DNA of 64,000 nucleotides. Origin: Spirochaetaceae bacterium 4572_59 (GTDB lineage: Bacteria > Spirochaetota > Spirochaetia > DSM-2461). Positions 52,590-61,347 of the stretch are shown here, one piece after another; the first letter of the stretch is position 1; each line of letters opens with the position of its first letter. The translations under genes were made by a program, and so were the position numbers. The DNA is taken from NCBI GenBank assembly GCA_002084805.1, contig NBMC01000025.1, positions 1 to 64,000 of the forward strand. Reading direction: 5' to 3'. The notes beneath the pieces are model-generated. The model saw only the letters and a list, made by a program, of their open reading frames with translations, did not search any database and was not told where the DNA came from.

Positions 52590-53032
52590 GAGACCTGATT
52601 ACCCTTTATGGAATCCTGTCTATCTACTTTGCCTCCGGAGCTCCCGGTCCTCAGCCTATCGGTGGACATGATGAACGCTATGTTGCTCTGATAAATGGAA
52701 ATGTAATGGGGGTCCCCAATCTGGTGATTATTGCAGCTCTGACAAGTTTTGTTGTCTGGGTTCTATGGAATAAGACTACCTTTGGCAAGAATATGTATGC
52801 TGTAGGTGGTAACCCTGAAGCTGCCCGTATCGGTTCTGCCAATAATGGGACAGGGTACGGATATGAGCTTGATGCTATTGCCGCCTGTGTTGTCGGTGGT
52901 ATCTCCTTCAATGGTGGTGTCGGTAAGGTTTCTGGAGCCATCGTCGGTGTTCTGATTGTCGTCGCCGTATCTCTTGATACAAAAAAGTATCTGAAAAAGT
53001 CTGATCTGTTTTCTCCTTTTCAGTTCGGATAG
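52590..53032 (+). pseudogene. Decayed galactose ABC permease (mglC) fragment
   Basis: The frame reads LITLYGILSIYFASG, then VVWVLWNKTTFGKNMYAVGGNPEAA and RIGSANNGTGYGYELDAIAACVVGG, ending AVSLDTKKYLKKS: the C-terminal half of MglC. Two in-frame gaps are evident against the known family: about 30 residues missing between GNPEAA and RIGSA, and about 26 between GVLI and VVAVSLD. Both gaps fall at places where the flanking sequences resemble each other, as in deletion by short homology. No intact galactose system is present here. Confidence 0.75.
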
Positions 53033-53044
53033 TCCTGATACTTT

Positions 53045-53075
53045 TAGAGTCGCCCTGTAGGGGGGGCTCTTATTG
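53045..53075 (+). terminator. Weak terminator-like hairpin after the mglC remnant
   Basis: AGAGTCGCCCT / AGGGGGGGCTCT imperfect stem followed by ATTGTTT. The rest of the gap to 53246 shows no riboswitch consensus that I recognise. Confidence 0.4.
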
Positions 53076-53246
53076 TTTAGGGCAATGAATTATGATTATT
53101 GTATGAGTTCCCGTCTAAATCAAAAATACTCTTGGAAAGACTATCAGGAAGATATGTCAGCGATGCCATCTCTGTAAATCAGTAAGAGAGTAGAACTTTC
53201 CCTTTTCCTGTTGCATCTCTGTACTCCGGATGTCTATACTCCAGCT

Positions 53247-54716
53247 ATGGTTGAAAACACTCCAGGATCCTTCCCGCTTCTAAAAATAGAAGACTATCAT
53301 TTTACATTCCCTTCCTATCCGGGACTGAAGGGTCGTACCCTTTTCAAGGGGCTTGATCTTCAGTTGAGCCGGGGAGAATTCCTGATCATCCTGGGAAAGC
53401 CTGAGAGTGGGAAAACGACTCTTGGACGCTGCCTTTGCGCTGTTTACCCCGGGTTGACTCAGGCCACTGTACAGGGCCGGATACTCATAGACGGAGAGGA
53501 CATTTCAAAAAGATCTGCCTGTGACTGGATCGATCGTGTTTCTCTTATTTTTCAGGATCCTGATGAACAGATTGTTACAAGCCGAACAGATGATGAAGCC
53601 GCATTTGCTCTGGAGTCTCTGGGGGTCGAGCCGCATGTAATAACAGAAAGAATGAATCAGTCTTTTATCGATTTCGGAGTTAGTTGGAACAAAGAAAGGA
53701 ATCCTCTCTCTCTCTCCGGCGGAGAAAAAAAGCGTCTTCTTCTTTCCTGTATGAAGATGCAGGATACGGATTTGTGGATACTGGATGAACCTATGGATGA
53801 ACTTGACCAGCAAGGGCAGGAATTTCTTCTGAAAACCCTTAGCCATATGGCCTCTTGTGAACAAAAAGGGGTACTCCTGTTTGCATCAAAATATCATAAA
53901 TCATTTGCTTCTTCATCGGCGGAGATCGCTATACTCCATGAGGGGGGGCTACAGCAATACCAGGGTGATTCTGAATCTTTGCAGATCCTTTTTGACCAGG
54001 GGCTTGTTCCGGGAGAATCCTCTTCCCCGGAAAGTTCCGGTAAAAAAGGCCAATCGATCATTCACATTTCCGGGCTGAAATACCAGTATCCCGATAATTC
54101 TGAATTTTCTCTGGAAATTGATGAGTTTTCACTGAATGCAGGAGAAACCGCTGTTCTGGCAGGACCAAACGGCTGTGGAAAATCCACCCTGGCCCGCCTG
54201 CTTTGCGGACTGATACCGCCTCAGGAGGGAACCATTCTGCTGGAGGGTGAACCAGCAGGGAAAGAAAGGCTGAACCGCAGCTGCGGCTATCTTTTTCAGA
54301 ATCCCGACTATCAGCTTTTTCTTCCAACCGTATCGGATGAACTAGAACTGGGACTGAAGCATTCGGGACTGACCCGTAAAGAGCGCTTGGCCCTTGTGGA
54401 TGAGGCGCTTGAACTGTTCCAGCTACCCGGCAGGAATGCTCCTCCCTCCCTTATGAGTTTCGGTGTCCGTAAAAGGCTGCAGGGGGCCATCTACTATCTG
54501 TTGGAAAAAAGGCTGTATATTCTTGATGAAGCGGACTCCGGACTTAGCTATCGAGACTATGAAACCATTATCAGGCAGCTGAAGAAAAAAGACTGTGCTC
54601 TTATCATTATTACCCATAACCAGGAGATCTCTTCCATAGAGGGAGATCATCTTTACCAGATGGCGGGAGGGCGAATCCTTGAACAGCGGGATCTGCATAG
54701 GGAATACACCCTATGA
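53247..54716 (+). CDS. ECF transporter ATPase, two fused domains
   Basis: 489 aa from ATG 53247; the TTG of the ORF track (53211) has no support, though neither start has a clear ribosome site. Domain 1: Walker A ILGKPESGKTTLG, signature SLSGGEKKRLLLS, Walker B LWILDEPMDELDQQG. Domain 2: GPNGCGKSTLARLL, YLFQNPDYQLFLPTV, LYILDEADSGLSY. The second signature is degenerate (MSFGVRKRLQGA instead of LSGGQ). The two halves replace separate EcfA1 and EcfA2 and power a vitamin importer. The stop overlaps the next start (ATGA). Confidence 0.88.
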   Translation: MVENTPGSFPLLKIEDYHFTFPSYPGLKGRTLFKGLDLQLSRGEFLIILGKPESGKTTLGRCLCAVYPGLTQATVQGRILIDGEDISKRSACDWIDRVSLIFQDPDEQIVTSRTDDEAAFALESLGVEPHVITERMNQSFIDFGVSWNKERNPLSLSGGEKKRLLLSCMKMQDTDLWILDEPMDELDQQGQEFLLKTLSHMASCEQKGVLLFASKYHKSFASSSAEIAILHEGGLQQYQGDSESLQILFDQGLVPGESSSPESSGKKGQSIIHISGLKYQYPDNSEFSLEIDEFSLNAGETAVLAGPNGCGKSTLARLLCGLIPPQEGTILLEGEPAGKERLNRSCGYLFQNPDYQLFLPTVSDELELGLKHSGLTRKERLALVDEALELFQLPGRNAPPSLMSFGVRKRLQGAIYYLLEKRLYILDEADSGLSYRDYETIIRQLKKKDCALIIITHNQEISSIEGDHLYQMAGGRILEQRDLHREYTL

Positions 54717-55492
54717 TCGATACACTTTACCGCAGGGGAGATTCCTTTCTTCATTATTATGACTGCCGCTTGAAACTATTTCTTCTGCCTCTATTGCTTG
54801 TGTTTTTCTTTATGCCCGCTCCCTGGTTTCTGTCTGCAGGATTTCTTCTTTTCCTTTTCTTTCTTACTCTGACAGCCTTGGGATTTGTTGATTTGCTATT
54901 GCCTCTTAAAATGATTTATCCTCTGTTGATCTTTATTCTGATTCTGACACCTTTTTTTTACCCTACGGGACTGCCTCTGTTGAAAATTGGATCTTTTGTA
55001 TTCCTGACGGATAAAGGACTGCTGGAATCCTTTTTGTATATCAGCCGCTTTACGGGAATCACTATTATCTTCTTTATGCTGTTCCGGACAACTCCCATGG
55101 AGGATATCCTGCTGGGACTGAGCTGGTACAGGCTTCCCTATACTCTTACCCTTGTTATCTCTGTGGCACTCCGTTATATACCCCATCTTGCCGGTCTTTA
55201 CGGTCAGATCACATCCGCCCATGCCCTTCGCTGCAGTGTCAATGATACTCCTCCCCGGAAGGGCCTTTTTGCGCGTCTCAGGAAGATATTCCCCATCCTT
55301 GTCTCCCTGATGATACAGGGGGTTAAGACAATTCCTGTATTGACAATGGCCCTGGAACTGAAGGGAATAGGCCGGGATAATGGCAGGACAAGACTCAGAA
55401 ACATTCCCGCTCCCGAAAAGAGGGGCTGGCAGATTTTTCTGACAATTCTGCTGCTTGTGTTTCTGATAATTTTTTTGATAGTATTTAGCTGA
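54713..55492 (+). CDS. ecfT: ECF transporter T component (EcfT)
   Basis: 259 aa; CbiQ/EcfT family. Five to six hydrophobic segments and the coupling-helix regions with Ala-Arg-Gly-like motifs: SAHALRCSV and MALELKGIG before the last membrane segment. It joins the ATPase pair to the S component. Start overlaps the EcfA stop. Confidence 0.87.
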   Translation: MIDTLYRRGDSFLHYYDCRLKLFLLPLLLVFFFMPAPWFLSAGFLLFLFFLTLTALGFVDLLLPLKMIYPLLIFILILTPFFYPTGLPLLKIGSFVFLTDKGLLESFLYISRFTGITIIFFMLFRTTPMEDILLGLSWYRLPYTLTLVISVALRYIPHLAGLYGQITSAHALRCSVNDTPPRKGLFARLRKIFPILVSLMIQGVKTIPVLTMALELKGIGRDNGRTRLRNIPAPEKRGWQIFLTILLLVFLIIFLIVFS

Positions 55493-55517
55493 TCATTTGA
55501 TCATGGAGGAACATATA

Positions 55518-56066
55518 ATGCAAAATGAGACTAGACATTCCAAGCAGAAGCTTGCATTTCGAATCGCTTCTATTGCTATTCTGACTGCAATCACAACGGT
55601 ATTCACAATGATAGTCAGAATCCCTGTAATGCCAACCAGAGGGTATATCAATTTTGGGGACGTAGCCATCTTTTTCACAGCCCTAACCTTTGGTCCTTTT
55701 ACAGCCCTGGCTGCGGGTGGTCTGGGAACCGCTTTGGCTGATATTCTCGGTGGATATGCCCAATGGGCTCCTATTACTTTTTTTGCTCATGGTGTTCAGG
55801 GCCTTTTAATCGGTCTGGTATTCAAGATGATTAAAAAAGAGAGTAGATTTCAATTTGTCCTCTGTCTGTTGTTTTCTTTTGCTGTGGGAACCTTTGTTAT
55901 GGCCGGAACCTATTTCGTAACCGGAGGTCTCATGTACGGATTCGGTGCTGCCGTAACGGAAATCCCCGGAAATATCATTCAGAATGTAGCGGGTGTTGTT
56001 ATTGGAACGCCCCTCTATATTGCTGTCCGTAAGGCTTATCCGCCGGTGGACGGGTTTTACTGGTAG
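55518..56066 (+). CDS. ECF transporter S component (substrate binder)
   Basis: 182 aa from ATG 55518 (GGAGGA seven nucleotides upstream; the ORF-track start is too early). Six hydrophobic segments, with the conserved YINFGDVAIFFTALTFGPFTALAAGGLGTALADILGGYAQW motif of the HmpT/ThiT-like S family (GD near the first loop). It binds a vitamin or precursor in the membrane; hydroxymethylpyrimidine is possible but not provable from sequence. Confidence 0.85.
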   Translation: MQNETRHSKQKLAFRIASIAILTAITTVFTMIVRIPVMPTRGYINFGDVAIFFTALTFGPFTALAAGGLGTALADILGGYAQWAPITFFAHGVQGLLIGLVFKMIKKESRFQFVLCLLFSFAVGTFVMAGTYFVTGGLMYGFGAAVTEIPGNIIQNVAGVVIGTPLYIAVRKAYPPVDGFYW

Positions 56067-56118
56067 GGACGTCGTAAGAATATTCCGATTCATATCAGCT
56101 TGAAGGAATAACAAAGTC

Positions 56119-56345
56119 TTGAAAAAAATAAAATTATTAGGGCTGATATTGATCTCTTGCTCGTATCTCCTCTTTGCGGAGAGCGTGTCAGATTCCTGCC
56201 GGATGGGACTAATCCTCAACTATTACAACGAGCCTGCTGTAAAGCCCGGAGGGACTATCGGTCTGGATTGGGAAATCCCCATAATAAATAACTGGTACGG
56301 GGCTGTCTCTCTACCGGAACTGGGATATTTTTACTTCCCCTATAT
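56119..56345 (+). pseudogene. N-terminal remnant of an exported protein
   Basis: A signal peptide (LLGLILISCSYLLFAES) is followed by LNYYNEPAVKPGGTIGLDWEIPI and GYFYFPYMSG, a style like the first strands of an outer-membrane or exported beta protein. The frame is then fused out of phase to an alpha/beta hydrolase. Only about 75 codons survive. Confidence 0.45.
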
Positions 56346-57149
56346 GTCCGGGGTAATACAGAGGCGGATAGCTATATTATCTGGACTCATGGCGGCCCGG
56401 GATCCTCCGGTCTCTATTATGGGGACATTGATGAAATAGCGGTCCTGCATGATGATTATCGAATAGTTTACTGGGATCAGATGAGCTCTGGAGGATCCAC
56501 CGGCAACCCCGATAAGGATGACTATAACATTGAAGAATTCTCAGACCATCATGAGGCTGTCATTAAAATTATTCAAAACAGATACAATCCAAAACGTATG
56601 ATTATTCTGGGGCATTCCTGGGGAGGTTTTTTAAGCGCCTATTATCTGATAGCCAATGGTGACAGTTCGCTCGCCACTGAACGCCAGGCTGAAATTGACG
56701 GTCTTTTATATGGCAGTGATGTTTCCACACACTACCAATATATCGAAGATGCCGGAGGGATGCTGGTTCAAAGGAACAGAAATGATGAGCTGACAAGGGA
56801 GCTTGCTCCCCGGATGCTTTTCTTTTCACCCTTTCATTTCTATAACTATTATAGTAATCAGAATACTATCAGAAGCTGTATGGATATTACCGGTAAGACT
56901 CTTGCCAATCCGAATCAGCCTAATCTGTCATCTCTTACTGTTCCAACTTTGTTTATCGCTGGTGAGGATGATAAGATTGCTTTTAAATATATGAGTGAGG
57001 AATGGTTTGATATGCTTGGATCCTATAGCGGTTCTGATGCAGAAGAGGAGGAGTATTTCAAAATGTACAGGAACTGTGCCCATGCGGCATTTCTGGATGC
57101 ACCAGATCAGTTTCAGGAAGATGTTGTCAGCTTTATAGAAAACCTGTAA
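56340..57149 (+). pseudogene. Alpha/beta hydrolase (proline iminopeptidase-like), 5' truncated
   Basis: The frame reads YVRGNTEADSYIIWTHGGPGSSG (oxyanion-hole HGGPG), YWDQMSSGGST, ILGHSWGGFLSAYY (nucleophile Ser), IAGEDDKIAF (acid) and NCAHAAFLDA (catalytic His). All three catalytic residues are there, but the N terminus is replaced by the preceding remnant in another frame. The only internal ATG (56481) lies after HGGPG, so a product from it would lack the oxyanion hole. A broken gene is the likely reading. Confidence 0.75.
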
Positions 57150-57236
57150 AACTTACGGGTATTCCATATAGATATTCTTACTTGAATAAGGTAGTGTTTC
57201 CTGAACTCCACAGGAGTGATAAGGAAAGGAAATAGA

Positions 57237-59063
57237 ATGCCAAACAGGAACTCATTCAATAAAGATTTAAGAAATATTGCCATAATTGCCCATGTAGACC
57301 ATGGTAAAACCACTCTGGTTGACTCCATGTTTAAACAGAGCGGCGTATTCAGAGAAGGGCAGCAAACGGAAGAACGTCTCATGGATAGTATGGACCTGGA
57401 ACGGGAGCGTGGTATTACTATCGCTGCCAAGAACTGTTCAATCCTCTGGAAAGGTATAAAGGTTAATATCCTTGATACCCCCGGACATGCCGACTTTGGC
57501 GGAGAAGTAGAAAGAGCTCTGTCTATGGTAGACGGTGTTGTTCTGCTGGTCGATGCCTCAGAAGGTCCTCTTCCTCAGACCCGTTTTGTTCTCTCCAAAG
57601 CGCTAAAATCCAATCTTTCTGTTATTGTAGTTATCAATAAAATTGACAGAGCCGATGCCCGTCCTGCAGAGGTTCTCAGTGAAGTATATGATCTTTTGAT
57701 CGACCTGGATGCCCATGAGGATCAGCTGGAATGTCCCGTTCTTTTTGCAGATGGGCGTGCGGGGATTGCTAAAAAAGAACTGGAAGATGAAGTAAGTGAT
57801 CTTCATGTCCTTCTTGATACCATAGTAGAGGAAGTTCCTCCTCCCTCATATAACGATAAAGAACCTTTTCAGATGCTTGTTACAGACCTTTCCTATTCGG
57901 ATTATCTGGGACGTCTTGCCATCGGTAAGGTTGTTCATGGTAGTGTTAAGTCCCGGGATGCACTGGTCTGTATCAATGAGCAAGGGAATCAGATGCCCCT
58001 GAATGTATCTAAACTGCAGGTTTATGAAGGAGCTGCAGTTGCGGAGACTGAAGAAGTTCTCCCCGGTGAAATTGTTGTACTGGCAGGTATTGAGGATGTT
58101 CATATCGGAGATACCATCTGTACAAAGCAGGCACCGAAAGCTCTGAGTCGGATTACCGTTGATGAGCCGACAGTTTCCATGAGATTTGCAGCTAATACCT
58201 CTCCGACCATGGGCCAGGAAGGGAAATTTGTCCAATCCAGTAAGATCCGTGAGCGCCTGCAAAAAGAAACTATGTTGAATGTGTCCATTAAAGTGGAGGA
58301 AAATCCTGAAAGGGAGGGATTCCTGGTTAAAGGACGTGGCGAATTTCAGATGGTTATCATTATTGAAACCATGCGTCGTGAGGGATTTGAACTTTGTGTC
58401 GGTCGACCTGAAGTTATCTATCACTATGAAAACGGTAAAAAAATGGAACCCATTGAAACCCTCTATGTAGACTGTGAAGAGACGTTTACCGGTATAGTTA
58501 CAGAAAAACTCTCCAAGAAGAAGGGCCGGATGGTCAGTTATGTGAACCATGAGCATGGTCGGGTTCGTTTGGAATTCTCCGTACCTTCCCGAGCTTTGAT
58601 CGGTTACAGGGATGAGTTTTTAACCGATACCCGTGGAACAGGAATAATGAACTCCTTGATCTCCGGATATGAAGAGTATAGAGGAGATTTTCCTGACAGA
58701 TTTACGGGTGCACTGATATCAGACCGGGCGGGAGAAGCTGTTCCCTATGCCCTTAACAACCTAGAACCCCGTGGTACTCTCTTTCTGGCTCCCGGTGATA
58801 TCTGTTATGAAGGAATGATTGTGGGAGAACACAACAGGGACAATGACCTGAATGTGAACCCCTGCAAGATGAAAAAACTTTCCAATGTACGAGCCTCTGG
58901 TAAGGATGATGCTGTTGTACTGACACCTGTTCTGCCCATGACGCTGGAAAGAGCTATTCAGTTTATCCAGGAGGATGAGCTGGTAGAAGTTACACCCAAA
59001 TCTATCCGTCTCAGAAAGGCTGCACTTTCGGCTGCAGAACGGAAAGTGCTCGGAAAGAAATAG
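57237..59063 (+). CDS. typA: Ribosome-associated GTPase BipA/TypA
   Basis: 608 aa from ATG 57237 (AAGGAAAGG upstream). G motifs: AHVDHGKTTLVDSM (G1), RGITIAAKN (G2), DTPGHADFGGEVER (G3) and NKIDRADARP (G4). The C-terminal half has the EF-G-like domains and the TypA-specific tail (GKDDAVVLTPVLPMTLERAI). It assists ribosome assembly and translation under stress. Housekeeping gene, intact. Confidence 0.96.
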   Translation: MPNRNSFNKDLRNIAIIAHVDHGKTTLVDSMFKQSGVFREGQQTEERLMDSMDLERERGITIAAKNCSILWKGIKVNILDTPGHADFGGEVERALSMVDGVVLLVDASEGPLPQTRFVLSKALKSNLSVIVVINKIDRADARPAEVLSEVYDLLIDLDAHEDQLECPVLFADGRAGIAKKELEDEVSDLHVLLDTIVEEVPPPSYNDKEPFQMLVTDLSYSDYLGRLAIGKVVHGSVKSRDALVCINEQGNQMPLNVSKLQVYEGAAVAETEEVLPGEIVVLAGIEDVHIGDTICTKQAPKALSRITVDEPTVSMRFAANTSPTMGQEGKFVQSSKIRERLQKETMLNVSIKVEENPEREGFLVKGRGEFQMVIIIETMRREGFELCVGRPEVIYHYENGKKMEPIETLYVDCEETFTGIVTEKLSKKKGRMVSYVNHEHGRVRLEFSVPSRALIGYRDEFLTDTRGTGIMNSLISGYEEYRGDFPDRFTGALISDRAGEAVPYALNNLEPRGTLFLAPGDICYEGMIVGEHNRDNDLNVNPCKMKKLSNVRASGKDDAVVLTPVLPMTLERAIQFIQEDELVEVTPKSIRLRKAALSAAERKVLGKK

Positions 59064-59181
59064 TTCATTACAATTGAATGTTCGTATCCTGACTGTGGCA
59101 TTGCGGACAGTCGGTACGGGCACGCTTTTTATGGTAGAGTATAAATCAAAATCAGATTAGAGAATAGCAGGAGATATCCCT

Positions 59182-60360
59182 ATGGCTGTTTCAAAAAAGA
59201 TACTGGATATGCAGGCTTCATCCTCATTTATCAGAAAAATGTTCGAAACCGGCGCCCGTCTGAAAACAGAATATGGCGCTGAAAATGTGTTCGACTTTTC
59301 CATCGGGAACCCCGATGCCCTTCCTCCTGCTGAATTTACACAGATTTTGCAGGAAGAGGCTGCCAAAGAAACTATGCACGGCTATATGCCCAATGCTGGA
59401 TATCCCTTTGTGCGCGAACAGATAGCAGCCTATCTGTCAAAAGAGCAGAATGTCCCTTTTCAGGCTGATCATATTTTGATGACCAGCGGTGCCGGCGGTG
59501 CTCTGAATGTGGCATTGAAGACCATTCTCAATCCCGGAGACAAGGTTCTGGCCAGCCGGCCCTGTTTTATGGAGTATAAATTCTACTGTGACAATCACGG
59601 GGGCTCACTGGAACTGGTGGATTGCAGCACAGATTTTGATTTGAATGTGGAAGCTTTTGAAAAGGCTATTGATAAGAGCACTGCCGCTGTTATTATCAAC
59701 TCACCCAACAATCCTTCAGGGAAGGTGTATTCTGAGTCTACCCTGAAAGAGCTGGCAGAAATGCTGGAAAGAAAAAGCAGTGAAATAGGCAGACGAATCT
59801 ATATCCTCTGTGACGAGCCCTATAGAAAAATTGTTTATGGAGATGTGACAGTACCATCCATCCCCGCACTCTATGACCACACCATGATCTGTACGTCCTA
59901 TTCAAAGGATCTCTCCGTTCCGGGAGAAAGAATCGGTTTTCTGGCAATTTCTCCCGAACTGGAAGACAGGGATAATATTGTGAGCGGAGCCGTCCTTTGT
60001 AATAGAATCCTTGGCTATGTGAATGCCTCGGCTCTGATGCAGCGGGTTGTCGGACGCATGCAGGGAGCTTCCTGCGATGTCAGCCAGTATCAGCGGAAAC
60101 GGGACAAGCTGGGGAAAATTCTCCAGGACTGCGGATTTGACCTGACACTGCCGGAGGGAACCTTCTACCTTTTTCCAAAAGCACCCATGGGAGACGACCA
60201 GCTGGTGGTGGATCTTCTGCAGGAACAGAACATCCTCGCCGTACCCGGTAAAGGTTTTGGCCTGCCCGGATACTTCCGTCTCTCCTACTGTGTGGATGAT
60301 GCGGTGATCGAACGCTCTGAAGCAGCTTTTAAACGGGCTGCGAAAAAGATATTCGCTTAA
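59182..60360 (+). CDS. PLP-dependent aminotransferase, class I/II
   Basis: 392 aa. AAT_I fold: FSIGNPDALPP near the N terminus, MTSGAGGALNVAL, NSPNNPSGKVYSE, YILCDEPYRKIVY and the PLP-lysine region CTSYSKDLSVPGERIGFLAI. It is intact with CAGGAG upstream. Transaminase; the amino-acid substrate cannot be read directly (aspartate-type family members are close). Confidence 0.9.
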   Translation: MAVSKKILDMQASSSFIRKMFETGARLKTEYGAENVFDFSIGNPDALPPAEFTQILQEEAAKETMHGYMPNAGYPFVREQIAAYLSKEQNVPFQADHILMTSGAGGALNVALKTILNPGDKVLASRPCFMEYKFYCDNHGGSLELVDCSTDFDLNVEAFEKAIDKSTAAVIINSPNNPSGKVYSESTLKELAEMLERKSSEIGRRIYILCDEPYRKIVYGDVTVPSIPALYDHTMICTSYSKDLSVPGERIGFLAISPELEDRDNIVSGAVLCNRILGYVNASALMQRVVGRMQGASCDVSQYQRKRDKLGKILQDCGFDLTLPEGTFYLFPKAPMGDDQLVVDLLQEQNILAVPGKGFGLPGYFRLSYCVDDAVIERSEAAFKRAAKKIFA

Positions 60361-60374
60361 GGGTTAAGTCCCGA

Positions 60375-60635
60375 TTAACTCTCTTCGATTTTTTTGTTTC
60401 TAAAGTACAGAAAAATATCTACTGAAACCATCAGTAGATTTATTAGGTACAGGAATATGACAAAATCGAAGGAGTAAAATATTTTATGGAGCATCCCGCT
60501 TATATATCCTAACCATATAATAAAGAGAAAAGAAAGACTTTTACCTTTTGTGCTTTTTGACTTCAGGGATTTATAGATGGATGTGGGCCATGCAAAGCCG
60601 AAGGCCAACAGCATTAATGCTTCAAATATACTCAC
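60375..60635 (-). CDS. Small PQ-loop/SemiSWEET-like membrane protein
   Basis: 86 aa, three hydrophobic segments. The first carries a Pro-rich loop FAWPTSIYKSLKSKSTKGKSLSF, resembling PQ-loop/SWEET repeats. A half-SWEET dimer is possible; the family call is by motif only. It sits 14 nt tail-to-tail with the aminotransferase. Confidence 0.6.
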   Translation of the reverse strand: MSIFEALMLLAFGFAWPTSIYKSLKSKSTKGKSLSFLFIIWLGYISGMLHKIFYSFDFVIFLYLINLLMVSVDIFLYFRNKKIEES

Positions 60636-60696
60636 TTCTTGTTCCTTCTTAATTATTAATATTTAAATGAACATATCAGAAATACGAGTTTTACTC

Positions 60697-60702
60697 TAGA
60701 AT
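60697..60702 (+). promoter_or_regulatory. -10-like hexamer before the MOSC gene
   Basis: TAGAAT ends 6 nt before ATG 60709, which has no ribosome site; possible leaderless start. Confidence 0.35.
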
Positions 60703-60708
60703 TACCCT

Positions 60709-61197
60709 ATGGAAAAAAAGGATGTCAAAAAGGGTTCAGTATCAGCAATCTTTATAAGTCGAGCGAAGGGCACAGGCCGGGAGAGGATTTCCAGTGGGGT
60801 TTTTCGTGAAAATCATGGTCTGGAGGGGGATGCCTGGTCAGGTCCCGGTGACAGGCAGGTAGTTATCCTCACGCAGGAAGTTCGTCAAGCCGTAGAAAAT
60901 GATAGCCGGAAAGGAATCTGTTTTTCCCGTTTCAAGGAGACTCTGCAAATTCGGGGCGTTCCTGCGGATCTAATAGAAAAAGGTACCCGGATGAGTATTG
61001 GAGAAGTACTGATTGAAGTGAGCCGAAAGGGGAAAAGTTGTTTCCCCGACTGTGAGATTGTTCAATCCGGGAGTATCTGTGCCATGAAAAAGAACGCTCT
61101 CTTTGCCCGGATTCTTCAAACAGGTCAAATCTCTGAGGGGGACTCTGTTATACTCCTCGGGACTAAGCATGATGAATGTGCTTCCAGCCTGATCTGA
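60709..61197 (+). CDS. MOSC-domain protein
   Basis: 162 aa. The MOSC (molybdenum cofactor sulfurase C-terminal) fold is marked by GLEGDAWSGPGDRQVVILTQE at about 37-58 and CFPDCEIVQSGSICAMKKNALFARI at about 110-130, with the family cysteine. Stand-alone MOSC proteins are thought to handle sulfur or molybdenum cofactor transfer. No molybdenum enzyme gene is adjacent. Confidence 0.85.
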   Translation: MEKKDVKKGSVSAIFISRAKGTGRERISSGVFRENHGLEGDAWSGPGDRQVVILTQEVRQAVENDSRKGICFSRFKETLQIRGVPADLIEKGTRMSIGEVLIEVSRKGKSCFPDCEIVQSGSICAMKKNALFARILQTGQISEGDSVILLGTKHDECASSLI

Positions 61198-61347
61198 ATC
61201 AATGGCAGGGCATATTTTCGTCGGCTTGAGATCCTTCTGATGCTTGAGGGGGGACTCTGGATTCGGGTTTTTATTGATCTTTCTCCTCCTCTGAATTTAT
61301 ACTTAAGGTTGAATACCTAGAAAATTTCGATAAGGAGTTTTTCTGCT

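Noticed and set aside
53033-53246. Thiamine-pyrophosphate riboswitch before the ECF operon
   Set aside because: No CTGAGA or other recognisable TPP consensus blocks could be found.
57846-58556. Minus-strand 236-aa ORF
   Set aside because: It is a shadow of the strongly conserved typA gene.
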